Counted from the first letter of the stretch, positions 25,933-35,442 are shown. The stretch is DNA of 64,000 nucleotides from Anaerolineaceae bacterium oral taxon 439 (GCA_001717545.1 CP017039.1:620001-684000), one strand, 5' to 3'. Made by a program: numbers and translations. Notes: generated by a model from the sequence alone, not told the origin.

Positions 25933-26919
25933 TTAACTTTTGCGGGCGTTCTTGCGCATGTCGAAGATGACCGACAGGATAATTACGAGGCCCTCGACGA
26001 TCTGCTGCCAGTAGGAATGCACCCCCATCAGCGTCATCCCGTTGCGCATGACCGAAAGGACGAGCGCGCCGATAACCGCGCCGCCGATCGTTCCGATTCC
26101 GCCGGAATGGCTCGTTCCGCCGATCGTCGTCGACGCGATCGCGGTCAGCTCGTACCCGGTCGCCAGTCCTGGCTGAGCTGAGACCATCCGTCCGGACGAA
26201 ACGATCGCCGCCACGCCGCAGAGCAAGCCCATCAGCGTATAGATCCAGACGAGCGTTCCTTTGACGTTGACGCCGGAAACCTGCGCTGCGTTGATGTTGC
26301 CGCCGATCGCGTACGCGCGTTTCCCGAAACGCGTCTGCGAGAGGAGGGTCCACATGATCGCGATCATGACGATATAAATCCATCCGGGCATCGGGATCCC
26401 GAGGAAACGCCCCTGCCCGATGAATTTGAACTGCGGGATGAGCGTGCTGATCGGGCGTCCGTTGGTATAGAGGTACGTCGCGCCCCGCGCGATTGTCGTC
26501 ATCCCCAACGTTGCGATAAACGCCGGGATCCCTGTGTAGGCGATAAGCGATCCGTTAATCGCTCCGGCAACCATGCCGACGAGCAGCGCGGCGAGAATCG
26601 GGACGATAATCGGAAGCTCCGGCAGGTTCGGATAAACTTTATTCGCGGCGCCGGAGGTCTGGCCCAGCGAGGTCGCGACAACCGCCGACAGCGCTAAAAT
26701 CGATCCGACGGACAGGTCGATTCCTTTTGAGATGATTACGATCGTCATCCCCAGCGATAGGATCCCGTAGATCGACGTCTGGGTTAAAATATTCAGCAGG
26801 TTATCCCAGGTCCGGAAATTCGGCTTGACGATCGACAGGAACAGGATCATCGCCAATAAGACGATCGCAATCCCGTATTTATTAAGAATCGTTTTGAAAG
26901 TGGTCTGGTTAGGTTTCAT
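25933..26919 (-). CDS. Ribose-type sugar ABC transporter permease
   Basis: A 328-residue RbsC-type permease with about eight to ten hydrophobic helices. The conserved GIDLSVGSILALSAVVATSL and GGTSHSGGIGTIGGAVIGAL segments are present. AAGGAACGC precedes ATG 26919. It is the last gene of binding protein - ATPase - permease on the minus strand. Substrate is unknown; the divergent IolG-like gene suggests a cyclitol or sugar. Confidence 0.92.
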   Translation of the reverse strand: MKPNQTTFKTILNKYGIAIVLLAMILFLSIVKPNFRTWDNLLNILTQTSIYGILSLGMTIVIISKGIDLSVGSILALSAVVATSLGQTSGAANKVYPNLPELPIIVPILAALLVGMVAGAINGSLIAYTGIPAFIATLGMTTIARGATYLYTNGRPISTLIPQFKFIGQGRFLGIPMPGWIYIVMIAIMWTLLSQTRFGKRAYAIGGNINAAQVSGVNVKGTLVWIYTLMGLLCGVAAIVSSGRMVSAQPGLATGYELTAIASTTIGGTSHSGGIGTIGGAVIGALVLSVMRNGMTLMGVHSYWQQIVEGLVIILSVIFDMRKNARKS

Positions 26920-26974
26920 GAAAGCGTTCCTTCTCTGAGGTTTACTTGGATCCGTTTATTGCGAACCGCCGTTT

Positions 26975-28489
26975 TTATGGAAGCGCCTGTTCCGCGGTTC
27001 CGGTTGCGTAGCGGAGTACGGTCTCCTGCGTCAGGTCGGGGGTGTTTTCCAGGATTCCGGTAACTTTCCCTTCGTGCATGACGAGAATTCGATCGCTCAT
27101 CCCCAAAATTTCCGGCATCTCCGACGAGACCATCAGGATCGATTTCCCTTCCTTCGCCAGCAGCGTCATCAGCCGGTAGATTTCGGCTTTCGCGCCGATG
27201 TCGATTCCGCGCGTTGGTTCGTCTAAAAAGAGGATTTCCGGCTGGGTCATCAGCCAGCGGGCCAGCAGGACTTTCTGCTGATTTCCGCCGCTCAGGTTTT
27301 CAATCGACGTATTCAGCGACGGCGTCTTGATCTGCATCTGGTCGACGAACCTGTCGCAGCCTTTATCGACTTCCTTCTGATCGATCAGTCCGAGGCGGTT
27401 CAGGAAGTCGTCGTAACTGGAAATTGCGACGTTGATATGGATCGGGAGCGGCCCGTATATTCCGTTCATCCGCCGGTCTTCGGTCAGGAAAGCCATCCGC
27501 TGCCCGATTGCGTCGCTTGGCTGCCTGATTTCTACTGGATTGCCGTGAATCCGGATTTCACCGGCGGCTTTTGAGCGGATGCCGAAAATCGTCTCGACGA
27601 CCTCGGTCCGACCCGCGCCGACGAGGCCCGCGATCCCGAGAATTTCGCCGGACCGAAGCGTAAACGATACGTTCCTGAAGTATTTTTCATGGCTCAGCTC
27701 CTTGACTTCAAGAACAGGACCGCCGATCTCGGTTTTAATTTTCGGGTAAAGTTCGGATAATTCGCGTCCGATCATCATGGTAATCATGTCGTCCATCGTC
27801 AGGTCTTTTACGAAACGCGTTCCGATATATTCGCCGTCGCGGAGTACGGTCGCGCGGTCGGCGATCTCGAGAATCTCGTTCAGGCGGTGCGAGATGTAGA
27901 TAATTGAGGTTCCCTGATCGCGGAGACGGTTGATAATCCGGAAAAGCTGTTCCTGTTCATGTTCCGTCAGCGCGGACGAGGGCTCGTCCATGATGATCAG
28001 TTTCGCGTCATATGAGATCGCTTTGGCGATTTCGACCATCTGCATCTTGGCGACCGTCAGCTCCGACATATGGACCGTCGGATCGATCTCAAAGTCGATC
28101 CGCCTCAGGACTTCACGGCTCATGTTTGCCATTTTCTGATGATCTACCAGTCCGAATCGATTCAGCGGTTCGCGTCCGAGCCAGATATTCTCCATGATCG
28201 GGCGATGAAGAACGGGGGATAGCTCCTGATGAATCATCGAGATCCCTTTTCTCAGCGCGTTGGCGGTCGTCGTATGGTCGAGGCGTTCGCCGTCGAAGAT
28301 GATTTCGCCGTCGTCGATTTGATAAATTCCGAGAAGGCATTTCATCAAAGTCGATTTCCCCGCGCCGTTTTCTCCCAGAAGCGCATGAACTTCACCGCGG
28401 GCGATTTCGAGCGAAACGTTTTTGAGCGCGTTAACGCCGGGGAAGCGCTTGCTGATATTCTGCATGGTCAACAATGGTGTTTCATTCAT
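26975..28489 (-). CDS. Sugar ABC transporter ATP-binding protein (RbsA/MglA type)
   Basis: A 504-residue fused double ATPase. The first domain has Walker A GENGAGKSTLMK and Walker B LIIMDEPSSAL. The second has GLVGAGRTE (degenerate Walker A, normal for this family), signature NLSGGNQQKVLLARWL and Walker B ILFLDEPTRGIDIG. It drives import with the adjacent permease. A perfect hairpin lies between it and the binding-protein gene. Confidence 0.95.
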   Translation of the reverse strand: MNETPLLTMQNISKRFPGVNALKNVSLEIARGEVHALLGENGAGKSTLMKCLLGIYQIDDGEIIFDGERLDHTTTANALRKGISMIHQELSPVLHRPIMENIWLGREPLNRFGLVDHQKMANMSREVLRRIDFEIDPTVHMSELTVAKMQMVEIAKAISYDAKLIIMDEPSSALTEHEQEQLFRIINRLRDQGTSIIYISHRLNEILEIADRATVLRDGEYIGTRFVKDLTMDDMITMMIGRELSELYPKIKTEIGGPVLEVKELSHEKYFRNVSFTLRSGEILGIAGLVGAGRTEVVETIFGIRSKAAGEIRIHGNPVEIRQPSDAIGQRMAFLTEDRRMNGIYGPLPIHINVAISSYDDFLNRLGLIDQKEVDKGCDRFVDQMQIKTPSLNTSIENLSGGNQQKVLLARWLMTQPEILFLDEPTRGIDIGAKAEIYRLMTLLAKEGKSILMVSSEMPEILGMSDRILVMHEGKVTGILENTPDLTQETVLRYATGTAEQALP

Positions 28490-28535
28490 GCCATTTTTAT
28501 CCTTTCTCGAAACGGCTGATTTGTCTGAATATGGT

Positions 28536-28566
28536 TTGAAAGAGGGTGGCGCGCACCCTCTTTCAA
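28536..28566 (-). promoter_or_regulatory. Intercistronic hairpin after the binding-protein gene
   Basis: Perfect 13-bp arms at 28536-28548 and 28554-28566 with a 5-nt loop, between the binding-protein stop and the ATPase start. There is no U-tract on the transcript strand. It probably protects the upstream mRNA from 3' decay and so raises binding-protein levels. Confidence 0.7.
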
Positions 28567-28597
28567 TCTGTCTTTTTTCGTTTCGCAGCGCTCCGTT

Positions 28598-29542
28598 TTA
28601 CTCAAAATCGGCGATATTTTCGGGGGTGGCTAAAACGAACGGAATTTTCGTATACGGTTCGGGGTCTTCGTCGCGGAGCGCGGCTAACGCGACTTTCATC
28701 GCGCCTTCGCCCTGCCCCTTTCCGTCCTGCATGACGGAAGCGTCGAGCCGTCCGTCGATGATCGCCTGTTTCGCGTCAGGAATCAGGTCAACGCCCATGA
28801 TAATAATATCCTCGCGTCCGGCGGCTTCCGTGGCTTCAACGGCGCCTAATGCCATTTCGTCGTTATTTGAGAGGATCAGTTTTAATTCGTCGCCGTAGGC
28901 GGTCAGCCAGTTTTCCGTGATGGTCATGCCCTGGTCGCGCTGCCAATCGCCGTTCAGCTCAGCAAGAAGTTTATAGTTTTTCATTTCTTTCAGGGCGTCT
29001 TTATTCCCCTGCGTTCGGGCAATCGCGCCCTGGTTCGAGAGGATACCGACGAGGATCGCGTAACCGATTTCCTCTTTTTCGCCGAGAAGCTCGACGGCGT
29101 ATTCAGCCTGGAATTTCCCGGCTTCAGACTCTTCAGACCCAACGTAATAAACGTTTTCAGGATAATCTTCCGGATCCAGATCTGAGAACGGATTGCGGTT
29201 GACGAAGACGAGCGGGATACCGGCCTTCTGGGCGGCTTCGATAATCGGTTCGACGGCGCTGGTATCGATCGGCACGACGATTAAAGCGTCGACGCCTTCG
29301 GCGATAAACGCGTTGATCTGGTCCTGCTGCTTGAGGATGTCTTCGCCGCCGTCGGAGTAAACGAATTCGACGCCTTCCTTCTCGGCGTAAGCGCGCGCGT
29401 GATCTTCGATAAACGTCTGGAAGGTGTCGTTAAAGTTGTTGCAGGCATAGCCGACTTTGAACGTGTCTTGCGCGAAAACAGCGCTGCTGAGAACGAGGAC
29501 GAGTACGACTGTTGACAGGGCGATCATGAATTTCTTTTGCAT
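28598..29542 (-). CDS. Sugar-binding protein of ribose-type ABC transporter
   Basis: A 314-residue periplasmic-binding-protein family 4 (LacI-like fold) protein. ATG 29542 follows AAAGGAGCC. The Sec signal peptide (FMIALSTVVLVLVLSSAVFA, AxA-type cleavage) has no lipobox cysteine. The mature part begins QDTFKVGYACNNFND and contains VDALIVVPIDTSAVEPIIEA, typical of this fold. It is the first gene of the minus-strand import operon. The ligand is unidentified. Confidence 0.92.
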   Translation of the reverse strand: MQKKFMIALSTVVLVLVLSSAVFAQDTFKVGYACNNFNDTFQTFIEDHARAYAEKEGVEFVYSDGGEDILKQQDQINAFIAEGVDALIVVPIDTSAVEPIIEAAQKAGIPLVFVNRNPFSDLDPEDYPENVYYVGSEESEAGKFQAEYAVELLGEKEEIGYAILVGILSNQGAIARTQGNKDALKEMKNYKLLAELNGDWQRDQGMTITENWLTAYGDELKLILSNNDEMALGAVEATEAAGREDIIIMGVDLIPDAKQAIIDGRLDASVMQDGKGQGEGAMKVALAALRDEDPEPYTKIPFVLATPENIADFE

Positions 29543-29592
29543 AACGGGCTCCTTTGATTTCTTAAACAAAATCTTACACGAATATAAAAAGA

Positions 29593-29598
29593 ATTATA
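29593..29598 (-). promoter_or_regulatory. -10 box of the first ABC operon
   Basis: TATAAT on the minus strand, about 50 bp before the binding-protein start; the -35 (TTTCGC at 17 bp) is weak, suggesting an activator or repressor-controlled promoter. Confidence 0.45.
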
Positions 29599-29771
29599 AC
29601 GAACCTGGCGCATAGGCGAAAGGGATAAACGGAGGACGTTTGTCATATTTTTATGGTTGGGTTTGTGTGATAAAAATCATATTGCATTGAGTACGAAAAT
29701 CTGAGCGGTTTGCATTTATGATTCAATAGTGAATAGCAGCTTGGGTTTTTATAGCGTATTAAGGAGGCGCG

Positions 29772-30794
29772 ATGGAAAAGGTACGGATTGCGATTGCCGG
29801 GTTGGGGCGGTTGGGAAAGATTCACGCGAATCATCTTTGCGGCCAGATCCCGGGCGCAGAGGTTACGGCGGCCTGTTCGATTATTGATGCGGAGCTGCGC
29901 TATGCGCGCGAGACGTTGGGGATCCGCGACGTTTATCGCGATTATGACGAGATGATTGAACGGGGAAATTTTGACGCGGTGGCGATCGTTACGGCTTCGG
30001 GGGTGCATTGTTCGCAGCTGACGCGGGCGCTGGAGGCGGGGAAGCATGTTTTCTGCGAAAAGCCGCTGGGCGTGACGGTTGACGAATGCCTCCGCGCGGC
30101 GAAAGTCGTTCAGGCGCATCCGGACCTGGTTTTCCAGCTGGGTTTCATGCGCCGGTTCGATCCGTCCTATCGATACGCGATGGAGAAAATTCGCGGCGGG
30201 CTGATCGGGGATCCGTACCTGGTTAAGGCGGTGGGGCTGGATCCATTGAAGCTGCTCCCGGGGGCGATGAACTTCCTGGCGACGAGCGGCGGGATTTTCG
30301 TCGATATGGCGATTCATGATATTGACCTGATGCGATGGTTCCTTGGGGCGGAACCGGAATCGGTTTTCGCGGTTGGCTCGACGTTCGGATTCCCCGGGAT
30401 CGCTGCGATTGGAGACGTTGAGGCTGGCTGTGCTTTGTACCGTTTTGAGAATGGGGCGATGGGGACGATTCATACGAGCCGGACCGCGCCGTATGGGTAC
30501 CATATTGAAACGGAGATCGTGGGGACGAAGGGCGCGATCCGAATCGGTCAGGTCCCGGCGAAGAACGGCGCGGTCCTGTACACGGACACCGGCGTTGGGG
30601 TCGACTGCGTCGAAGCGTTTCCGGAACGGTTCGAGCGCGCTTTTCTGGATGAAAAGGTCTGTTTTGTCGATTGCGTCCGGAATGGGAAAAAACCGGAGAT
30701 CGACGTCATCGACGGAGTGCGGTCGGCGGAAATTGCGTTGGCGACGACGCAGTCGCTGAAGGGCGGCGAGCTCGTGCGAATCCGGTACCGGTAA
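29772..30794 (+). CDS. Gfo/Idh/MocA oxidoreductase, inositol 2-dehydrogenase-like
   Basis: A 340-residue NAD(P)-dependent dehydrogenase. The Rossmann motif is IAGLGRLGKIHANHL, the catalytic lysine is in CEKPLG, and GGIFVDMAIHDIDLMRWF carries the Asp/His pair of the inositol dehydrogenase type. It oxidises a hydroxyl of a polyol such as myo-inositol or a related sugar. AAGGAGG precedes the ATG. Divergent from the ABC import operon, so it may act on the imported compound. Confidence 0.88.
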   Translation: MEKVRIAIAGLGRLGKIHANHLCGQIPGAEVTAACSIIDAELRYARETLGIRDVYRDYDEMIERGNFDAVAIVTASGVHCSQLTRALEAGKHVFCEKPLGVTVDECLRAAKVVQAHPDLVFQLGFMRRFDPSYRYAMEKIRGGLIGDPYLVKAVGLDPLKLLPGAMNFLATSGGIFVDMAIHDIDLMRWFLGAEPESVFAVGSTFGFPGIAAIGDVEAGCALYRFENGAMGTIHTSRTAPYGYHIETEIVGTKGAIRIGQVPAKNGAVLYTDTGVGVDCVEAFPERFERAFLDEKVCFVDCVRNGKKPEIDVIDGVRSAEIALATTQSLKGGELVRIRYR

Positions 30795-30830
30795 ATAAGG
30801 CGGGGAGGACTGAATCCTCAGCGTCTTATT
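30794..30830. terminator. Hairpin between convergent oxidoreductase and IclR genes
   Basis: AATAAG/CTTATT outer arms and GAGGA/TCCTC inner arms (30805-30819) form an interrupted stem that overlaps the IclR stop codon. T-runs are short on both sides. Confidence 0.45.
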
Positions 30831-31597
30831 TCATCTGATATTTGAGACCCGGTTAGCCGTAACTGTTTTAGCAGGGATTCAAACGCTTCGCCTTCATAGC
30901 TTGAAATATGGCCCGTTAATCCAAGCGCGGCAATTGGATTGTTTTCCTGATCGTACAGCGCGACAGCTAAGCAGCCAATTCCAAGCGCGTATTCTTCCCG
31001 ATCGACTGCATATCCCTGTTCGTTGGATACGGCTAATTTCTTTTTATATTCTTCGATGTCAAGAATCGAATACTCGGTCTGTTCCCGGACGGTTTTCCAG
31101 GCCTTTTTTAAAAACAGAGTTAATTTTGCGTTGGGGAGGAGCGAAGTCAGGATTGTTCCCCCCGCGCTTAAATTAATGGGAATTTTTTCCCCTATTTTCG
31201 CAATAACGGTAATTACAGAAAGCGGAAGCGCTTGATGGATTGTGATTACGGAATCGTTGTCTAAAACCAGTAATTGACAGGCCTGCGCCGTATCCGCCGC
31301 AAGCTTTTCCATGTACTTGTTCGCAACTTCAATGATATTGAATTTGTCCTGCGCATACCGTCCTAATGAGATAAGTTTGTATCCCAGTGTAAATTTATCT
31401 GAGAAATATCGGCTTTCCCTGAGATATCCTTTGCTGCGCAGGCAATTCACAATTCGATAGGTCGACGCAATTGGAATTTGCAATTCTTCGCTGATTTCTT
31501 TGGATGATTTTGGAGTTTCGCTTTCACACAGGTATTCCAAAATACTCAGCGCCCGCTCTAACGCAGGCGGGAAATTAGATTCGTCTTGTTCGCTCAT
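30818..31597 (-). CDS. IclR-family transcriptional regulator
   Basis: A 259-residue protein. The N-terminal winged helix is PALERALSILEYLCESETP, with the recognition region IPIASTYRIVNCLRSKGYLR; the C-terminal IclR ligand-binding domain includes INLSAGGTILTSLLPNAK and YAVDREEYALGIGCLAVALY. AGGAGG precedes ATG 31597. It is divergent from the ABC-isomerase-DhaKL-RpiB operon and most likely controls it in response to the sugar or a phosphorylated intermediate. Confidence 0.93.
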   Translation of the reverse strand: MSEQDESNFPPALERALSILEYLCESETPKSSKEISEELQIPIASTYRIVNCLRSKGYLRESRYFSDKFTLGYKLISLGRYAQDKFNIIEVANKYMEKLAADTAQACQLLVLDNDSVITIHQALPLSVITVIAKIGEKIPINLSAGGTILTSLLPNAKLTLFLKKAWKTVREQTEYSILDIEEYKKKLAVSNEQGYAVDREEYALGIGCLAVALYDQENNPIAALGLTGHISSYEGEAFESLLKQLRLTGSQISDEIRR

Positions 31598-31660
31598 ATG
31601 CCTCCTAAACGGCTATCCAATTATATGAGAGAAATAACCTTTTTTTGCTGATTTCTGATA

Positions 31661-31689
31661 TTGACAAATGAAAACAGGGTGGCTACAAT
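31661..31689 (+). promoter_or_regulatory. Strong promoter of the second ABC/catabolic operon
   Basis: Consensus TTGACA (31661-31666), 17-bp spacer and TACAAT (31684-31689), about 100 bp upstream of the binding-protein gene. Confidence 0.88.
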
Positions 31690-31710
31690 TATCAAATATA
31701 AGAACTCTTG

Positions 31711-31724
31711 AATCATATGTGATT
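31711..31724 (+). promoter_or_regulatory. Possible operator (imperfect palindrome)
   Basis: AATCA and TGATT arms around TATG, about 15 bp after the expected start point. It is a candidate IclR site, but short and AT-rich. Confidence 0.3.
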
Positions 31725-31791
31725 AACGGATGCTTTGTGGGAATCAAGCGCTTTGCTTGAAAGTATTTATCAGCTAAGAAAGAAGGGATTT

Positions 31792-32883
31792 ATGAAAAGG
31801 GTGATTGTTTTTGGTTTGGTTTTTGCGATGCTGATCTCAAGCTTCGCCGTTGGCGTTCATCCGACGATTGTTTCCGCAATGCAAATGGAGCCTAAGAAGG
31901 ACTTGAAAATCGGAATGATTGTTCCGACGCTGGGGGCTCAGTTCTGGGCGAACAGTGTGGATTTTGCGAAAAAAGGCGCGGAGGAATTAGGCTTTGAGCT
32001 GGTTGTTTTTAACGCTGATAACAAGGCCGACCAGATCAATAAGCTGATTGAGGACGCGATTGCTTCTGGTATCGACGGGTTGATTTTTGTTCCCTACTGG
32101 TCGGCGGGAAGAAAAGCGGTCATGGATTGCGAAGCTGCTGGAATTCCGATTATCACGATCGATTGTTTTATTGAAGATATCGAGCCTCAGGACGCTTTCG
32201 CGAACTATATTGCGTTTATCGGTCCGAATGACGAAGACGCCGGGTATCGGATGGCGAAGGCGCTGTTCGAAGCTACGCCGGTATCCGATGATGGAAAGAA
32301 ATATGTCGGCGTTATCCAGGGAACGCCGGGAACGACCGTTGCGATCAATCGGGAAAAAGGATTTGACAAAGCGTTAGCCGAGGAAACGAACGTCGTCGTC
32401 GTTGGTCGGGTTAATGGGAATTTTGTCCGCGATGAGTCTCAAAGCGCGATGGAAGATCTTTATCAGGCGCATCCGGAACTTAAAGGCGTCTGGGCTGCGA
32501 ATGGAGGTACGGCGACTGGCGTGATGACTGCCTTGAAGAACGCGGGGAAGAAACCGGGCGAGGATGTTATTGTCGTCGCAATGGATTTGAATCCGGAAAA
32601 CGTTGACGCGGTTGAGAATGGGGAGCTTCTTTTCGATATAGGAGGACACTGGCTTCAGGGCGGTTTTGCCGCTGTGATGATGTTCGATTATCTGAATGGT
32701 TTCCCGATTCCTGCGGATGAGAAGAATACGGTCTTGAATTTATTGCCATTGACGCAAGATAAAGTAGACCAGTTTAAGAGTGATTTCCCAGGCGGAATTC
32801 CTGCTTTCGATTTCAAGGAATCGTCGAAGGTTTATAACCCGGACGCATCGCAGGCTGTCTTTGAGATGAAGTACAGCAAATAA
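31792..32883 (+). CDS. Sugar-binding protein of the second ribose-type ABC transporter
   Basis: A 363-residue protein. ATG 31792 follows GAAGGG and starts a Sec signal peptide (MKRVIVFGLVFAMLISSFAV, cleavage near IVSA) without a lipobox. The mature part shows the family 4 fold: KIGMIVPTLGAQFWANSVDF and GIDGLIFVPYWSAGRKAV. It is the first gene of a seven-gene sugar operon. A hairpin follows the stop. Confidence 0.92.
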   Translation: MKRVIVFGLVFAMLISSFAVGVHPTIVSAMQMEPKKDLKIGMIVPTLGAQFWANSVDFAKKGAEELGFELVVFNADNKADQINKLIEDAIASGIDGLIFVPYWSAGRKAVMDCEAAGIPIITIDCFIEDIEPQDAFANYIAFIGPNDEDAGYRMAKALFEATPVSDDGKKYVGVIQGTPGTTVAINREKGFDKALAEETNVVVVGRVNGNFVRDESQSAMEDLYQAHPELKGVWAANGGTATGVMTALKNAGKKPGEDVIVVAMDLNPENVDAVENGELLFDIGGHWLQGGFAAVMMFDYLNGFPIPADEKNTVLNLLPLTQDKVDQFKSDFPGGIPAFDFKESSKVYNPDASQAVFEMKYSK

Positions 32884-32896
32884 AACTTTGTAAAAG

Positions 32897-32937
32897 GCTG
32901 AAGCGACGGCGATCGATATGAGGACTGTCGCTTCAGC
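32897..32937 (+). promoter_or_regulatory. Intercistronic hairpin after the second binding-protein gene
   Basis: GCTGAAGCGAC (32897-32907) and GTCGCTTCAGC (32927-32937) are perfect 11-bp arms with a 19-nt loop and no U-tract. Same position as the hairpin at 28536 relative to its operon. Confidence 0.65.
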
Positions 32938-32977
32938 AACTCCGGATTTTCGCGAAATTTTTAAGGAAAGGTATCAG

Positions 32978-34462
32978 ATGATCGTTCAAGCGGTAGATAT
33001 CTGCAAGAGATTTGACGCAACCGTAGCTTTAGATCATGCGAAAATCGAATTGGTTCCCGGACAAATTCATTCGATCGTTGGGGAGAACGGCGCCGGAAAA
33101 TCGACGTTATTAAAGGTTATCGCCGCGGTTCATAAACCGGATAGTGGAAAAATTACGATTGATGGGCAGCATTTCGCTCCGTTGAATTTTCTGGACGCCT
33201 CGAAAAAGGGGGTGACGATCGTTTTTCAGGAGTCGTCGATTAATCCTTACCTGACGATCGCTGAAAACATATTTATCGGCAGGCATCATGAATTCAGCCG
33301 TCCTTTCCTGGGGCTTGACTGGAAGAGAATGAATCGGGAGGCGCAGGATATTTTAGCGTCGATCGAGTCCGGAATTGATATTCGACAGAATATAAGAAGT
33401 CTTGATTTTGGTCAGTGGAAATTGATCGAAATCGCGAGAGCGTTATCCTACAATCCGAAAGTCTTGCTGTTTGACGAGTCAACCGCGTTCCTCAATAATC
33501 GAGAGTCAAGGGTATTTCTTCAAGCTGTTCGAAACCTCCGGAATCGGCAGATTGCGATCGGTTTTGTATCGCATCATATGAACGAAGTCTTTGAGGTTTC
33601 GGATCGGATTACAGTAATGCGCGATGGAAAATTTATCGCGGAATACGACCGGAACGAGGCGACAGTTGAGAAAATTGAATCTGCGATGGTTGGAAGATCG
33701 ATCGGATCAAGTATTTATCCGGATCATCCTACGGTCAAGGCGTCCGACGACGTTATCCTGAGCGTGAAGAATCTCTCGGTTGATAACAGGGTGACCGATA
33801 TTACGTTCGATCTTCGGCGGGGCGAGATTTTAGGCGTCGGCGGCCTGAAGGGAGCGGGCGGGGAAGCGATCCTTAACGCGATTTACGGATCGGAAAAGAT
33901 AACGGCCGGTCAAATTTATTTATCGTCTTCGCGCTATTTGGCGCCCACCCCTTCGAAAAGCGTCCTGAATCGGATTGCGTTGGTGCCCGGGGAGAGAACG
34001 GTAGAAGGGCTGATACCCGAATTTTCAATCCATGACAATCTGAATATGACGGCGCTTCCGCGAAGGGGGCTCCTTCGCGATAAGGCGAAGGAAAAAGCGT
34101 TAACAGGCGCGCAAATCGATTCGATCGGAATCAAAACCGTTGACGCAATGCATCCGGTGAATTCACTAAGCGGCGGGAATATGCAGAAAGTGGTGTTGGG
34201 AAAATGTTTATCGATTCATCCGGATATTTTGCTTCTGAATAATCCAACGCGCGGGATCGATATCAAGGCACGACAGGATATATATGCGTTGCTCCGTGAG
34301 CTTTGTTCTCAGGGCGTCTCGATTCTCCTGTTGACGGAGGATTTGCTGGAGTTGTTGGGCATGAGCGATCGAATTTTGTTATTGAAGAAGAAAAGGGTTT
34401 CGAAGATCTTTGAAGAAAATCGGGATCTCGCGGAAGAAGATGTGATCCGTTTTATCGTTTAG
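32978..34462 (+). CDS. Sugar ABC transporter ATP-binding protein (double ATPase)
   Basis: About 494 residues, starting at ATG 32978 after AAGGAAAGG. An upstream in-frame ATG at 32918 lies inside the intercistronic hairpin and is unlikely. Walker A is GENGAGKSTLLK. The first domain's Walker B reads LLFDESTAFLNN (DEST instead of DEPT), and its signature is the diverged LDFGQWKLIEIARAL. The second domain has LSGGNMQKVVLGKCL and LLLNNPTRGIDIK, where the usual Asp-Glu of Walker B is Asn-Asn, so the second half may not hydrolyse ATP. Confidence 0.9.
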   Translation: MIVQAVDICKRFDATVALDHAKIELVPGQIHSIVGENGAGKSTLLKVIAAVHKPDSGKITIDGQHFAPLNFLDASKKGVTIVFQESSINPYLTIAENIFIGRHHEFSRPFLGLDWKRMNREAQDILASIESGIDIRQNIRSLDFGQWKLIEIARALSYNPKVLLFDESTAFLNNRESRVFLQAVRNLRNRQIAIGFVSHHMNEVFEVSDRITVMRDGKFIAEYDRNEATVEKIESAMVGRSIGSSIYPDHPTVKASDDVILSVKNLSVDNRVTDITFDLRRGEILGVGGLKGAGGEAILNAIYGSEKITAGQIYLSSSRYLAPTPSKSVLNRIALVPGERTVEGLIPEFSIHDNLNMTALPRRGLLRDKAKEKALTGAQIDSIGIKTVDAMHPVNSLSGGNMQKVVLGKCLSIHPDILLLNNPTRGIDIKARQDIYALLRELCSQGVSILLLTEDLLELLGMSDRILLLKKKRVSKIFEENRDLAEEDVIRFIV

Positions 34463-34482
34463 CGGCGTGGAGGCAGCGAATT

Positions 34483-35442
34483 ATGTTCGGGTTCTCGATT
34501 GAGAGGGTTAAAAGGGTTGAATTCAGGAAGTTCTTTCCGTTTATGCTGTTAACCGCTCTTTGTATTATTTTTACGATTACAAATAAGCGTTTCTTCCAGC
34601 TCTCTAACTTTATGATTATCGCGCAGCAGATGGTCGTAACGTTGATAGCCGCGTTGGGAATGACGTTCATTATCGTTACCGGCTCGGTCGATTTATCGGT
34701 TGGATCGATTGTCGCCTTGTCGGCGCTGACGACAGCGCTGACGGTTCCAAAATTCGGTGTTTTCGCTGTGATTCCTGCTGCGGCTGTCGGTACGCTCTGC
34801 GGACTGCTGAACGGGTTCGTTTTTACGAAGGGAAAAGTTCCGTCGTTTATCGTTACGATGGGCGCGATGGTATCTTATCGCGGGCTGGTCTTGTTGATAA
34901 CGCATGGCGCGCCGGTTGAAATAAAGGATATGACCTTTATCAAGACTTATGCGGGAAGGACGTTCTTTAATACGCCGAATTCCGTCCTGTTTTCGCTATG
35001 TATCCTGTTTGTGATGTGTTACATGTTTGAGAATTTTGCGTTTAGCCGGGAGGTTCGGGCTGTCGGCGGGTCTGAAAGAGTTGCGAAACTGACGGGAATT
35101 CGCGTCGACAGGGTGAAGATTCTGGTTTTCGTGCTTTTTGGGTTGATGGCCGGGTTGGCGGGCCTGTTTCAGGCGGCGCGGACCTACGCGGCAACGCCGA
35201 CTTTAGGCGAAGGGATGGAGCTGGACGTTATCGCTGCGGTTGTCGTTGGCGGGACGCCGATGTCCGGGGGAGTGGGAAGTGTCGTTGGGACGCTGCTGGG
35301 AACGTTCATCATCGCGGTCCTCAGCAACGGTATGAATATTATGGGATTGTCTTCTGAGATTCAGCAGATTGCCAAAGGGATCGTTCTGATTCTTGCGGTT
35401 TTTGCGACGATCGATCATAAGAAGATTAGCGTTATCAAATAA
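34483..35442 (+). CDS. Ribose-type sugar ABC transporter permease
   Basis: A 319-residue RbsC-type membrane protein, about nine helices. Conserved segments are GSVDLSVGSIVALSALTTAL and GGTPMSGGVGSVVGTLLGTF. GGAGGC precedes ATG 34483, 20 bp after the ATPase gene. Completes the second importer. Confidence 0.93.
   Translation: MFGFSIERVKRVEFRKFFPFMLLTALCIIFTITNKRFFQLSNFMIIAQQMVVTLIAALGMTFIIVTGSVDLSVGSIVALSALTTALTVPKFGVFAVIPAAAVGTLCGLLNGFVFTKGKVPSFIVTMGAMVSYRGLVLLITHGAPVEIKDMTFIKTYAGRTFFNTPNSVLFSLCILFVMCYMFENFAFSREVRAVGGSERVAKLTGIRVDRVKILVFVLFGLMAGLAGLFQAARTYAATPTLGEGMELDVIAAVVVGGTPMSGGVGSVVGTLLGTFIIAVLSNGMNIMGLSSEIQQIAKGIVLILAVFATIDHKKISVIK

Noticed and set aside
29643-30503. Minus-strand open frame of 286 codons over the oxidoreductase gene
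   Set aside because: Antisense to a clear Gfo/Idh/MocA enzyme; Arg/Asn-rich with no recognisable domain.
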